Assembly: GCA_024641805.1 (NCBI GenBank)
Contig: JAHECJ010000014.1
Span: forward strand, 1 to 12,982
DNA: 12,982 nucleotides
Direction: 5' to 3'
Source of the DNA: Desulfococcus sp.
GTDB lineage: Bacteria > Desulfobacterota > Desulfobacteria > Desulfobacterales > Desulfosalsimonadaceae
Positions within the stretch are counted from its first letter, which is position 1; the number at the start of each line of letters is the position of its first letter. Positions 1 through 7,801 of this stretch are shown here, in pieces. The notes under the pieces are model-generated. The model did no database searches. It saw only the letters and a program-made list of their open reading frames with translations, and was not told the DNA's origin. The position numbers and the translations under genes were made by a program.

Positions 1-385
1 GGATATCTTTTAACCGGGCCGGCTGCTTGTTGATAAGATAGCCGCTTTCCCCGGATCTGAAAAGCCGGCGGGTAATCATGATTTCAGTCAGCTGGCTAAA
101 GCCGGCATCCATGGTTTCAGGGGTATCGTTGGATAGCGTCAGTGACACTTCCGCCATATTGAGCTGCAGTCTTTTTTCAGTCCCGGAAAAAATGACATCC
201 CCCATGGATTTTCCGCGGAGCTGTTTGATGCTTTGTTCGCCCATTACCCATTTGATGGCATCAATGATATTGCTTTTCCCACATCCGTTGGGACCCACAA
301 TCGCTGAAATGCCGGTAGGAAAGTCAATGGCGCACTTATCCGGAAAGGATTTGAACCCGATGATTTCAAGTCTTTTTAGCCGCAT
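1..385 (-). CDS. smc: Chromosome segregation/condensation ATPase SMC, N-terminal part (truncated by window edge)
   Basis: SMC proteins form the ring-shaped condensin ATPase that organises and segregates the chromosome. Only the first 128 codons lie in the window, running off the left edge. The product begins MRLKRLEIIGFKSFPDK, with the FKSF signature of the SMC head, and has a perfect Walker A loop GPNGCGKSN at about residues 31-39. It continues with the usual WVMGEQS and LRG(K)SM segment and the start of the DVIFSGT strand. The ABC-type half-head continues to the window edge, where the coiled coil would follow. The start at 385 is fixed by an in-frame stop three codons upstream. No strong Shine-Dalgarno sequence is visible; a GGATGG lies rather far upstream. 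It is transcribed divergently from the giant kinase gene, so the 377-bp gap should hold both promoters. The family call is very secure, and MukB or RecN are excluded by the N-terminal motif. Confidence 0.97.
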   Translation of the reverse strand, partial: MRLKRLEIIGFKSFPDKCAIDFPTGISAIVGPNGCGKSNIIDAIKWVMGEQSIKQLRGKSMGDVIFSGTEKRLQLNMAEVSLTLSNDTPETMDAGFSQLTEIMITRRLFRSGESGYLINKQPARLKDI

Positions 386-464
386 ATGGTATTATGAACA
401 TCCATCCGTCGTGTGAATGCATTTAACGGGCTGTTAAAAATGAACTCCATGAAAAATATATGGA

Positions 465-492
465 ATGATACGGTTAGTTTTTTTTGTGGCAA
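465..492 (-). promoter_or_regulatory. Candidate sigma70-type promoter for smc
   Basis: Read on the minus strand, TTGCCA (487-492) and TATCAT (465-470) are separated by 16 bp. These are four and five matches to the -35 and -10 consensus hexamers. Transcription would start near 458, giving a leader of roughly 70 nt before the smc ATG at 385. The assignment is by eye in AT-rich DNA, where chance matches are common. Confidence 0.35.
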
Positions 493-588
493 TGCTGTTC
501 TTACTCTTTATTAAATTTTTTCATTTAACCTAAATAAAATATCGTGTGCAATAAAAAATTCATCATTTGGGCCGGGCGGCAAATTATC

Positions 589-616
589 TTGACTCATTTT
601 AAAGTATGGTTAAAAA
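589..616 (+). promoter_or_regulatory. Weak candidate promoter for the giant kinase gene
   Basis: TTGACT (589-594) is a five-of-six match to the -35 consensus and is followed after 16 bp by TAAAAA (611-616), a poor -10. An AT-rich TAATAT at 617-622 is too far away (22 bp) to pair with it. If used, it would give a leader of about 140 nt that includes the hairpin at 713-735. This is a tentative call. Confidence 0.25.
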
Positions 617-712
617 TAATATTCTTAACAACGACTTAACGACAAATTCGTTTGGTCTTTCGGCAGTCATTACCATCAATTTCATATTTCACTTTATACT
701 TTTTTGTGGGGG

Positions 713-735
713 GCACTCCCGCCTGCCGGGAATGC
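713..735 (+). repeat. GC-rich hairpin in the 5' leader of the giant kinase gene
   Basis: GCAcTCCCG and CGGGAaTGC form a nine-position stem with one mismatch around a five-base loop (CCTGC), ending about 27 nt before the first ATG of the kinase. No T-run follows it, so it does not look like a terminator. It stands out as a GC-rich block in otherwise AT-rich DNA and could be a short dispersed palindrome (REP-like) or a structured leader. Function unknown. Confidence 0.45.
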
Positions 736-762
736 ACATGGCCGCTCTGATTTGTCAGGATA

Positions 763-3700
763 ATGAATATGCTTACAATCCCCGGTTACAGGATTGCCCG
801 TCAGATCCATGATGGTCGCCGGTCCCGGATTTTTCAGGGAACCCGCACCATAGATAATCTTCCCGTGATTATCAAAACATTAAAAAATAAATTTCCCTCC
901 CTCGCTGAAAATCTCAGTTTTCAACAGGAATACAATATCCTTAAAAACGTTGGATCCTATGGTATTGTCCGGGCTTATGCAATGGAAAACCTGCAAAATA
1001 TCACCATGATCGTCATGGAGGATTTCGGCGGGGTTTCGCTGGATAAATGTCCTGAAATTAAAAAATTAAAAATGGCAGATCTGCTGACGCTATTTATTCG
1101 TATAGCGGAAATCCTGGATGAAATGCACCAGCATTCGATTATTCATAAGGATATCAATCCGGCTAATATCGTCTGGAATCAGGATACCGGCCAGGTCAAG
1201 ATCATTGATTTCGGATTCTCATCGAAAGTTTCTAAGGAAAAATCAGACCGGCTCCCACCGGATGTGTTTGAAGGGACTCTTGCGTATATGTCTCCCGAAC
1301 AAACCGGCCGCATGAACCGCTCCCTGGATTATCGCACGGATTTATATTCCCTTGGGGTAACTTTTTATGAGCTTTTAACCGGGCAGCTGCCGTTTACCGC
1401 CCGGGATTCAATGGAACTGGTGTATGCACATTTTGCCAAAACTCCGGTTCCGCCGTGCATCATCAATCCTGAAATCCCAGAGGTTCTGTCGGATATTATA
1501 TTAAAGCTGATGGCCAAGATGGCGGAACATCGTTACCAGAGTGCGGTCGGCCTCAAAGTTGATTTTCAGACCTGTCTTAAGAATCTACAGACGGACGGCA
1601 CGATAACGTCTTTCAAAATAGGCCGGAAAGACGTATCCGATCAGTTCCGTATTCCTCAAAAACTATATAACCGCGGTAATGACATTCAATCCCTGCTTGT
1701 CTCATATGACTATATCAGTCTGGGGGGCAAGGAAGTCACTATGGTTACCGGACATGCCGGGGTGGGTAAATCTTCACTCGTCAATGAAATCCAGAAAACA
1801 GTGGTCAGCCGGGGCGGTTATTTTATTTCCGGCAAGTTTTATCAGTTTAAACGTGATATTCCCTATGAACCGATGATTTTTGCGTTCCGGAAACTTGTTT
1901 TGCAGTTGCTTGCTCAGAGTGCCGATGTGGTCAGCTACTGGAAGGAAAACCTGTTAAACGCCCTTGGAACGAACGGCCAGGTAATGGTTGATGTGATCCC
2001 GGAACTCGAAACGGTTATCGGTAAGCAGCCATTGGTTCCGGCATTGCCGTCCATTGAATCTCGTAACCGGTTTCACGTCGTTTTTCAGAATTTTGTCCGG
2101 GTGTTTTCAACCAAATCTCATCCACTGGTTATTTTTCTTGACGATCTGCAGTGGGGGGATCTGCCGACGCTTAAACTGATTGAATTGCTGATGAGAAGCA
2201 CTTCCGTGGATCATCTGCTGATCATCGGGTCATACCGTGATTCAGAAGTGAATAATACGCATCCGGTAATGGAAATTCTTGAAAATATCCGACAAAGCAA
2301 TGTCAATGTGAACACGATCAGCTTAAAGCCTCTTGAACTCTTGCATATTAAGCAATTGCTGGCGGAAACGTTTCTTTCAGACCTGTCCGTTGTTTCCGAT
2401 TTAGCTGAACTCTGTTTAAAAAAAACCTACGGCAACCCTTTGTTTTTAAATCAGCTGCTGATGATGATGCATGATGAGGGCAGAATTCAATTTAATAAAA
2501 ATAATCAAAATTGGGAATGGGATACTGAAAAGCTGAAGCTGGTAAAAATTACGGATAATGTCGTCGATTTGATGGTCGATAAAATTAAAAAACTTCCGGA
2601 AGAAACCTGTCAGCTTTTAAAAGTCGCTGCCTGTGTTGGCAGTCATTTTGATGTGGCCACCCTGTCCATGCTCAATGCGCTTCCCCCGCGAAATATTGCA
2701 GGCCTCTTGTCATTGCCGACACAGGAAGGTCTTGTGGAACCGTTTATGGATGTGAATGATTACTATCCAAATCCCGACCCGGAACCCCAGGGGGTTTCTT
2801 TCCGATTTTCACATGACCGGGTTCACCAGGCGATTTACTCAATGGTAGATATCGATCAGCGGAGCCGTCTTCATCTTGAAATCGGGCGGGCCCTGCTTGA
2901 GAAAAATCATATAGCCAAAAAGGCAGATAAGTTATTTGATATTGTCACCCACTGGAATCTGGGTCGCAGCCAGATCCAAGACAGATTAGACCGGAAGCGG
3001 ATCGCTGAATTAAACTTAAAGGCCGGCCGAAAGTCCAAAGCTAGCGCCGCGTTTGAATCTTCATATTATTATTTCAGAAGCGGCATGGACGCATTAAAAA
3101 ACAATGGATGGGAAAACTGGTACGATCTGACGCGGGATCTTTACACGGAGGCTGTTGAATCAGCGTATTTGAATTCCGATTTTATTCAGATGGAATTGAT
3201 GGCAGATGAGATATTACATCATGCAGTCTCATTTATCGACAAGATCAGAATTTTTGAAGTCAGAGTGTTGGCCTACATTGCCCAAAACCGGCTGACCGAT
3301 GCGGTGAATACGGCCTTGTTTTCGTTAAAAGAGCTGGGGATTAATTTTCCTGATAAACCCAATACGTTTCAAATCTTACGGGGGCTTATCGGAATAAAGC
3401 TGCTTCTGAGAAATAAAAGCGGCAGCCGTCTCATCGAACATAAATTTATGGAAGATCCGGCCAAGATCGCGACCATCAGAATGTTGACCCGTATGGCATC
3501 CGCCGCATTTTTTTCTGTTCCCGAACTACTTCCGTTAATTACATTTCAGCAGATCAAATTGACCCTCAAACACGGTATCACATCGGATTCAGCGGTTGCA
3601 TTCGCCATATTCGGCCTGATTGAATGTGGCGTCACCGGTAATATCAAGTCCGGTTGTTTCTACGGAGATGTTGCCCAGGCGATGATTAATCGTCTGGAAG

Positions 3701-6438
3701 GCCGGGAGCTGGAGACCAAGGTGCATGTGATTTTTAATTCACAAATTCGCCACTGGGATGAACATGCGAATAAAACCCTGGCCCCCTTGCTGGAAGCTTA
3801 TCAAAGCGGACTTGAAACCGGAGACCTCGAATACGCGGCTTACGCCGTCCATATATTCTGCTGTAATTCATTTTGCATGGGCAAGAACCTGGCAGAACTG
3901 GAGGGGAATTTTGAATTTTACGGTGAAATCATCCGTCGGTTAAACCAGAAAACCGCCTATAATTTTCATCGGATCTGGCATCAGAGCCTGTTGAAACTGC
4001 AGGGGAAAGCCGGCTCGCCGGAAAGCCTGTCGGGCGAAATTTATAATACGGATAAAATGCTGCCCGTCCATGAGGCGGCAAATGATCGCACATCGATGTT
4101 TGATGCCTATTTGCATCAGATGATGCTTTCTTTCATGTTTCAGGATTATTCAGAAGCCGTAAAATACGCGCGACTGGTTGAAAAATTTTCCGATGGTGTC
4201 ACAGGGATGTTTTATGTGCCTCTCATGGTTTTTTATGCGTCATTGTCCAGGCTCGCCCTTTGTCGTAAGTTGAACGGCCGCAAACGAAGGCGAATGCTGA
4301 AAAAGGTTACCCGTGACCGGAAAAAAATGCAAAAATGGTCCGGTTTCGCCCCTGAAAATTACCTGCATAAATTTTTCCTGATAAATGCGGAATATTACCG
4401 GGTTACCGGCCATCAGGATGAGGCCCGGAAATATTATTCTCTGGCCATCGAGCATGCTTCAGAAAACGGGTATCTTAATGAACGGTCGATTGCCAACGAA
4501 CTCTATGCCCAATTCTGGTTTGAAATCCAAGAAAAAGATATCGGCTATTTATATCTGAACCGGGCCCGGCAGGGGTTTCAAATTTGGGGGGCCAATGCCA
4601 AGGTCGATTTTATCGACAGAAAGTATCCGGAAGGTTTCAATAAAGCGGTTGAAGTAAAAAAACCTCACACGGAAGGAGTCCTGGATTTCAGCACTATGAG
4701 TTCCCGTGAAATATCCTCTTCCATCGATACCCTGTCCGTCGTAAAGGCTTCACAGGCGATTTCCGGTGAGATACAGTTGGATGAACTGCTGAAAAAATTA
4801 ATGAATATTGTCATTGAAAACGCAGGCGCCGAGTCCGGAAGTCTTTTGATTAAGCGGGACGAATCCTTGTTCGTTGAAGCCGAGAAAATCAAGGATGTGG
4901 ATGAGATCAAATTACTGGATTCGGTTCCCCTTGATCAAGCGGACCTGCCGTCTTCGATTATTCATTTGGTTGAGCGGACCCGGGAACCCGTATTTTTTGA
5001 TGATGTATCGGAAAAGGATTTCTTTTCCAAAGATCCTTACATTAAAGATAAAAAACCGAAATCTGTTTTGTGTATACCGGTAATTCATCAGAATAAACTG
5101 GTCGGGGTGTTATATGCGGAGAATAATTTCATCACCGGAGCGTTTACCCAGGAGCGCCGGAAAACCCTTGAAATTATATCCTCACAGGCGGCCATTTCTC
5201 TCGAAAATTCGATTCTTTATGAAGAACTTAAAAGAACCGAGTCCAAATGGCGGACACTCATCCGGACGGCCAAAGAGGGGTTTATTGAGTTTGATTCCGA
5301 AGCCTATATTACGGAAGTGAATCCTGAAATGTGCACCATTTTGGGAATGGAACGTTCGCGGATAATCGGCAGAAATCTTATGTCAACCGTGGATCAGCAA
5401 AATGCGGAGGTATTTCGAAAAGAACTCGAATTACGGAAACAGGGGAAACGGAGCACCTATGAAATTTCATTTTCAAGACCGGATAATACCCAGGTACACT
5501 GTTTGATCAAGGCAACGCCTATTTATGAAAATACCGCCCAGATAGGCTCATTCGCCATGGTGACGGATATTACCGAAAGAAAACGTGCGGAAGAAGAAAT
5601 TCGCAAATTAAACGAAGAACTCGAAGAACGGGTTAAATCACGAACCGAAGCTCTTGAAGCATCCCTTGAAAAACTTAAAGCCACCCAAAAACATCTGGTC
5701 GAATCTGAGAAAATGGTATCGCTTGGCAGGCTTGTGGCGGGTGTGGCGCATGAAGTCAATACGCCCATCGGGGTTTCAGTCACAGCAGCTTCCTTTTTGC
5801 ATGATAAGACGAAGATCCTTTCTGAAAACTATTCGCTCAACGAAATGTCCCAGGCTGATTTTGAGAAATACATCCGGTCCGCCGAAGAATCTTCCCGGCT
5901 CATTCTTTCCAATCTGATGCGTGCGGCAGATCTGGTAAGGAGCTTCAAACAGGTTGCGGTCGATCAATCGGCTGAAGAAAAGCGGGTGTTTGAGATGAAG
6001 CGATATATTGACGAGCTGTTATTGAGTATCCATCCAAAATATAAAAATACACGGCATGTTATTCAGGTTATTTGTCCGGAAGCGATGAAAGTTAAAAGTT
6101 ATCCCGGCGCGTTTGCGCAGATACTCACAAACCTGGTAATGAATTCATTGATTCATGGGTTTGAAGGGGTCGAAGCCGGCCGGATAGTCATTGAGATCAC
6201 ACAGCAGGACCAGGAAGTCCAAATGCAATATAGTGATAATGGGAAGGGAATGACTGACGATACGATTAAAAAAATCTATGAACCCTTTTATACCACCAAA
6301 CGGTCTCACGGAGGAACCGGACTCGGCATGCACCTGGTTTACAACCTGGTGACCCAGACGATTGGCGGCATGATCGAGTGTTCGAGTTCACCCGGAAAGG
6401 GGACCACATTCATGATCCGTTTCCCACAGCTTTCTTAG
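763..6438 (+). CDS. Giant trifunctional Ser/Thr protein kinase / AAA ATPase / GAF-PAS sensor histidine kinase
   Basis: A cytosolic 1891-residue signalling protein of the cyanobacterial HstK-like architecture. The Ser/Thr kinase domain (about 7-275) has VIIK (K38), HKDINPANIVW (D130, N135), IIDFG (D149) and the SPEQTGRMNRSLDYRTD activation segment. The Gly loop is degenerate, as is usual in this family. A STAND/AAA_16 ATPase follows, with Walker A GHAGVGKSS (330-338) and Walker B VIFLDDLQW (456-464). Residues 600-1310 are a long helical, TPR-like scaffold. Then come GAF (about 1330-1485), PAS (1495-1605), a coiled coil (1607-1650), HisKA with phosphoacceptor H1663 in AHEVNTP, and HATPase_c with N1794, DNGKGM (1825-1830), GGTGLG (1850-1855) and a final SPGKGTTF. 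No membrane segments, signal peptide or receiver domain are seen. AGGA at 757-760 lies 2 nt from ATG 763 but 8 nt from in-frame ATG 769, so 769 is the likelier start. Numbering here is from 763. The signal sensed and the targets are unknown. Confidence 0.95.
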   Translation: MNMLTIPGYRIARQIHDGRRSRIFQGTRTIDNLPVIIKTLKNKFPSLAENLSFQQEYNILKNVGSYGIVRAYAMENLQNITMIVMEDFGGVSLDKCPEIKKLKMADLLTLFIRIAEILDEMHQHSIIHKDINPANIVWNQDTGQVKIIDFGFSSKVSKEKSDRLPPDVFEGTLAYMSPEQTGRMNRSLDYRTDLYSLGVTFYELLTGQLPFTARDSMELVYAHFAKTPVPPCIINPEIPEVLSDIILKLMAKMAEHRYQSAVGLKVDFQTCLKNLQTDGTITSFKIGRKDVSDQFRIPQKLYNRGNDIQSLLVSYDYISLGGKEVTMVTGHAGVGKSSLVNEIQKTVVSRGGYFISGKFYQFKRDIPYEPMIFAFRKLVLQLLAQSADVVSYWKENLLNALGTNGQVMVDVIPELETVIGKQPLVPALPSIESRNRFHVVFQNFVRVFSTKSHPLVIFLDDLQWGDLPTLKLIELLMRSTSVDHLLIIGSYRDSEVNNTHPVMEILENIRQSNVNVNTISLKPLELLHIKQLLAETFLSDLSVVSDLAELCLKKTYGNPLFLNQLLMMMHDEGRIQFNKNNQNWEWDTEKLKLVKITDNVVDLMVDKIKKLPEETCQLLKVAACVGSHFDVATLSMLNALPPRNIAGLLSLPTQEGLVEPFMDVNDYYPNPDPEPQGVSFRFSHDRVHQAIYSMVDIDQRSRLHLEIGRALLEKNHIAKKADKLFDIVTHWNLGRSQIQDRLDRKRIAELNLKAGRKSKASAAFESSYYYFRSGMDALKNNGWENWYDLTRDLYTEAVESAYLNSDFIQMELMADEILHHAVSFIDKIRIFEVRVLAYIAQNRLTDAVNTALFSLKELGINFPDKPNTFQILRGLIGIKLLLRNKSGSRLIEHKFMEDPAKIATIRMLTRMASAAFFSVPELLPLITFQQIKLTLKHGITSDSAVAFAIFGLIECGVTGNIKSGCFYGDVAQAMINRLEGRELETKVHVIFNSQIRHWDEHANKTLAPLLEAYQSGLETGDLEYAAYAVHIFCCNSFCMGKNLAELEGNFEFYGEIIRRLNQKTAYNFHRIWHQSLLKLQGKAGSPESLSGEIYNTDKMLPVHEAANDRTSMFDAYLHQMMLSFMFQDYSEAVKYARLVEKFSDGVTGMFYVPLMVFYASLSRLALCRKLNGRKRRRMLKKVTRDRKKMQKWSGFAPENYLHKFFLINAEYYRVTGHQDEARKYYSLAIEHASENGYLNERSIANELYAQFWFEIQEKDIGYLYLNRARQGFQIWGANAKVDFIDRKYPEGFNKAVEVKKPHTEGVLDFSTMSSREISSSIDTLSVVKASQAISGEIQLDELLKKLMNIVIENAGAESGSLLIKRDESLFVEAEKIKDVDEIKLLDSVPLDQADLPSSIIHLVERTREPVFFDDVSEKDFFSKDPYIKDKKPKSVLCIPVIHQNKLVGVLYAENNFITGAFTQERRKTLEIISSQAAISLENSILYEELKRTESKWRTLIRTAKEGFIEFDSEAYITEVNPEMCTILGMERSRIIGRNLMSTVDQQNAEVFRKELELRKQGKRSTYEISFSRPDNTQVHCLIKATPIYENTAQIGSFAMVTDITERKRAEEEIRKLNEELEERVKSRTEALEASLEKLKATQKHLVESEKMVSLGRLVAGVAHEVNTPIGVSVTAASFLHDKTKILSENYSLNEMSQADFEKYIRSAEESSRLILSNLMRAADLVRSFKQVAVDQSAEEKRVFEMKRYIDELLLSIHPKYKNTRHVIQVICPEAMKVKSYPGAFAQILTNLVMNSLIHGFEGVEAGRIVIEITQQDQEVQMQYSDNGKGMTDDTIKKIYEPFYTTKRSHGGTGLGMHLVYNLVTQTIGGMIECSSSPGKGTTFMIRFPQLS

Positions 6439-6525
6439 GTGTTTTAACGGCGTCGGTGGAATCGTAAAAAGAAAATCCATTATACAGATTCATTGAGATA
6501 AACATGAATACGGTTTGAAGCAGGC

Positions 6526-6530
6526 GGGAG
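6526..6530 (+). promoter_or_regulatory. Shine-Dalgarno site of the aminotransferase gene
   Basis: GGGAG lies 6 nt before ATG 6537, which fixes that start. The 98-bp gap after the kinase stop shows no terminator-like hairpin and no convincing -35/-10 pair. Read-through from the kinase gene is therefore possible but not demonstrated. Confidence 0.55.
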
Positions 6531-6536
6531 ATTGCG

Positions 6537-7772
6537 ATGAACGCATCAAAGGACAAGGTGATCGAGAAAAATAAACGATATGTCTGTCCGGATAAAATAA
6601 GAATTTTCAACCAGATCGGAATTGATTTAGTGATCGGCAAACGGGAAGGACCGTATATTTATGATCTGGACGGGAAAAAATTGATCGATGTGCATATTAA
6701 CGGCGGCACTTACAACCTGGGGCACCGGCACCCTGAAATCCTCGAGGCTTTGAAAGAAGGGCTGGAAATGTCCGTCGACATTGGCAACCACCATTTCCCG
6801 AGTCCCTTGCGAGGCGAAGTCGCTGAGATGCTGGTCACTCTATCCCCGGGCGAGATGAAATACTGCGTGTTTGCCAGCGGCGGCAGTGAAGCCGTCGATA
6901 TCGCGATCAAATCCGCACGGCATGCCACCAGAAGAAAAAAAATTATATCCATTGACAATGGATATCACGGCCGAACCGGTCTTTCAGGCGCAGTGGGCAA
7001 CGCGAAGAGCGCCGCATTTTTTTTAAGCGATTCGCCGGATTGTTCCGTGACAGTTCCGTTTAATGATATTTCCGCCATGAAAAATGCGCTTGCAGAAAAA
7101 GATATCGCAGCGGTCATTCTTGAAACCATTCCCGCGACTTTAGGGTTTCCGTTGCCGGAAAGCGGTTATCTGGCGGAAGTAAAATCGATTTGCGAACAGT
7201 CAGGTTCCCTGTTTATAGCCGATGAAGTTCAGACCGGGCTTTCCCGATCCGGTAAAATCTGGGCCATTGAACATTTCGGCGTGGCGCCGGATATCATCGT
7301 TACCGCAAAAGGACTGTCCGGAGGAATGTATCCGATGGCTGCCGCGATATTAAATGAAAAAGCCGGATCATGGCTTTTAGAAGATGGGTTTGCCCATGTT
7401 TCCACGTTCGGTGGTTCGGAAATCGGATGTCATGTCGCCAAAAAGGTATTGGAGATTGTCAGTCGGCAGGAGACCCTTGATCATGTCAACAACATCTCAA
7501 AATACCTGGCAGCTTCACTGCAGACGCTCCGGGAAAAGCATTCCCATCTGGTGGAGGTTCGTCAATGCGGTCTCATCGCAGGGCTGAAATTTGAGGGCGA
7601 AATAGGCGCTGTGATGATGTCCAAAGCATTGTATGACAATGGCGTCTGGGCGATGTTTTCCGGCTACGATCTGTCCGTACTCCAGTTTAAACCCTATCTT
7701 TTTACGGATAAAGCGCTGGTGGACGAGTTGATGGAAAAATTGGAGAAATCAATCGTTCAGTGCGCATCCTGA
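6537..7772 (+). CDS. Class III (fold type I) PLP-dependent aminotransferase
   Basis: A cytosolic 411-residue enzyme of the class III aminotransferase family, which includes acetylornithine, 4-aminobutyrate and glutamate-1-semialdehyde aminotransferases. Visible motifs are the N-terminal YIYDLDGKKLIDVHINGG strand (40-57), the phosphate-binding SGGSEAV (114-120), the stacking aromatic in GYHGRTG (142-148), the pyridine-nitrogen Asp in IADEVQTGLSRSG (D229) and the Schiff-base lysine K258 in TAKGLSGG. A Thr/Ser-containing STFGGSE segment also contacts the cofactor phosphate. All key residues are present, so it should be active. The substrate cannot be read from sequence; the general layout resembles acetylornithine/GSA-type enzymes, but it is not in an arginine or haem gene context. 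It lies 98 bp after the kinase gene and 29 bp before the kinase-fold gene at 7802, so it is probably cotranscribed with the latter. The start is supported by GGGAG at 6 nt. Confidence 0.93.
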   Translation: MNASKDKVIEKNKRYVCPDKIRIFNQIGIDLVIGKREGPYIYDLDGKKLIDVHINGGTYNLGHRHPEILEALKEGLEMSVDIGNHHFPSPLRGEVAEMLVTLSPGEMKYCVFASGGSEAVDIAIKSARHATRRKKIISIDNGYHGRTGLSGAVGNAKSAAFFLSDSPDCSVTVPFNDISAMKNALAEKDIAAVILETIPATLGFPLPESGYLAEVKSICEQSGSLFIADEVQTGLSRSGKIWAIEHFGVAPDIIVTAKGLSGGMYPMAAAILNEKAGSWLLEDGFAHVSTFGGSEIGCHVAKKVLEIVSRQETLDHVNNISKYLAASLQTLREKHSHLVEVRQCGLIAGLKFEGEIGAVMMSKALYDNGVWAMFSGYDLSVLQFKPYLFTDKALVDELMEKLEKSIVQCAS

Positions 7773-7801
7773 GCGTTTAAATTATTCAGAGGCAATCTAT
7801 A

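Larger units (their letters stand above)
386..762. other. AT-rich divergent intergenic region between smc and the giant kinase gene
   Basis: These 377 bases separate two divergently transcribed genes and contain no ORF with coding character; a 68-codon frame starting at 606 has no recognisable product and runs into the kinase gene in another frame. Visible content: a candidate smc promoter on the minus strand (465-492), a candidate kinase promoter on the plus strand (589-616), and a GC-rich hairpin (713-735). At 425-440 there is a short AACGGGCTGTTAAAAA stretch that loosely resembles the inverted-repeat arms found at 10247 and 10384. I see no tRNA, no convincing terminator and no transposon. 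Confidence 0.6.

Noticed and set aside
78..416. Plus-strand open frame of 112 codons at the left edge
   Set aside because: It is the antisense shadow of smc, whose minus-strand product has unmistakable FKSF and Walker A motifs.
425..440. AACGGGCTGTTAAAAA as another copy of the inverted-repeat arm found at 10247 and 10384
   Set aside because: The match is loose and no inverted partner is found in the same intergenic region, so it is not enough to call an element.
606..812. Plus-strand 68-codon frame ahead of the giant kinase
   Set aside because: No recognisable product or good ribosome binding site. It overlaps the kinase start in another frame and contains the hairpin sequence.
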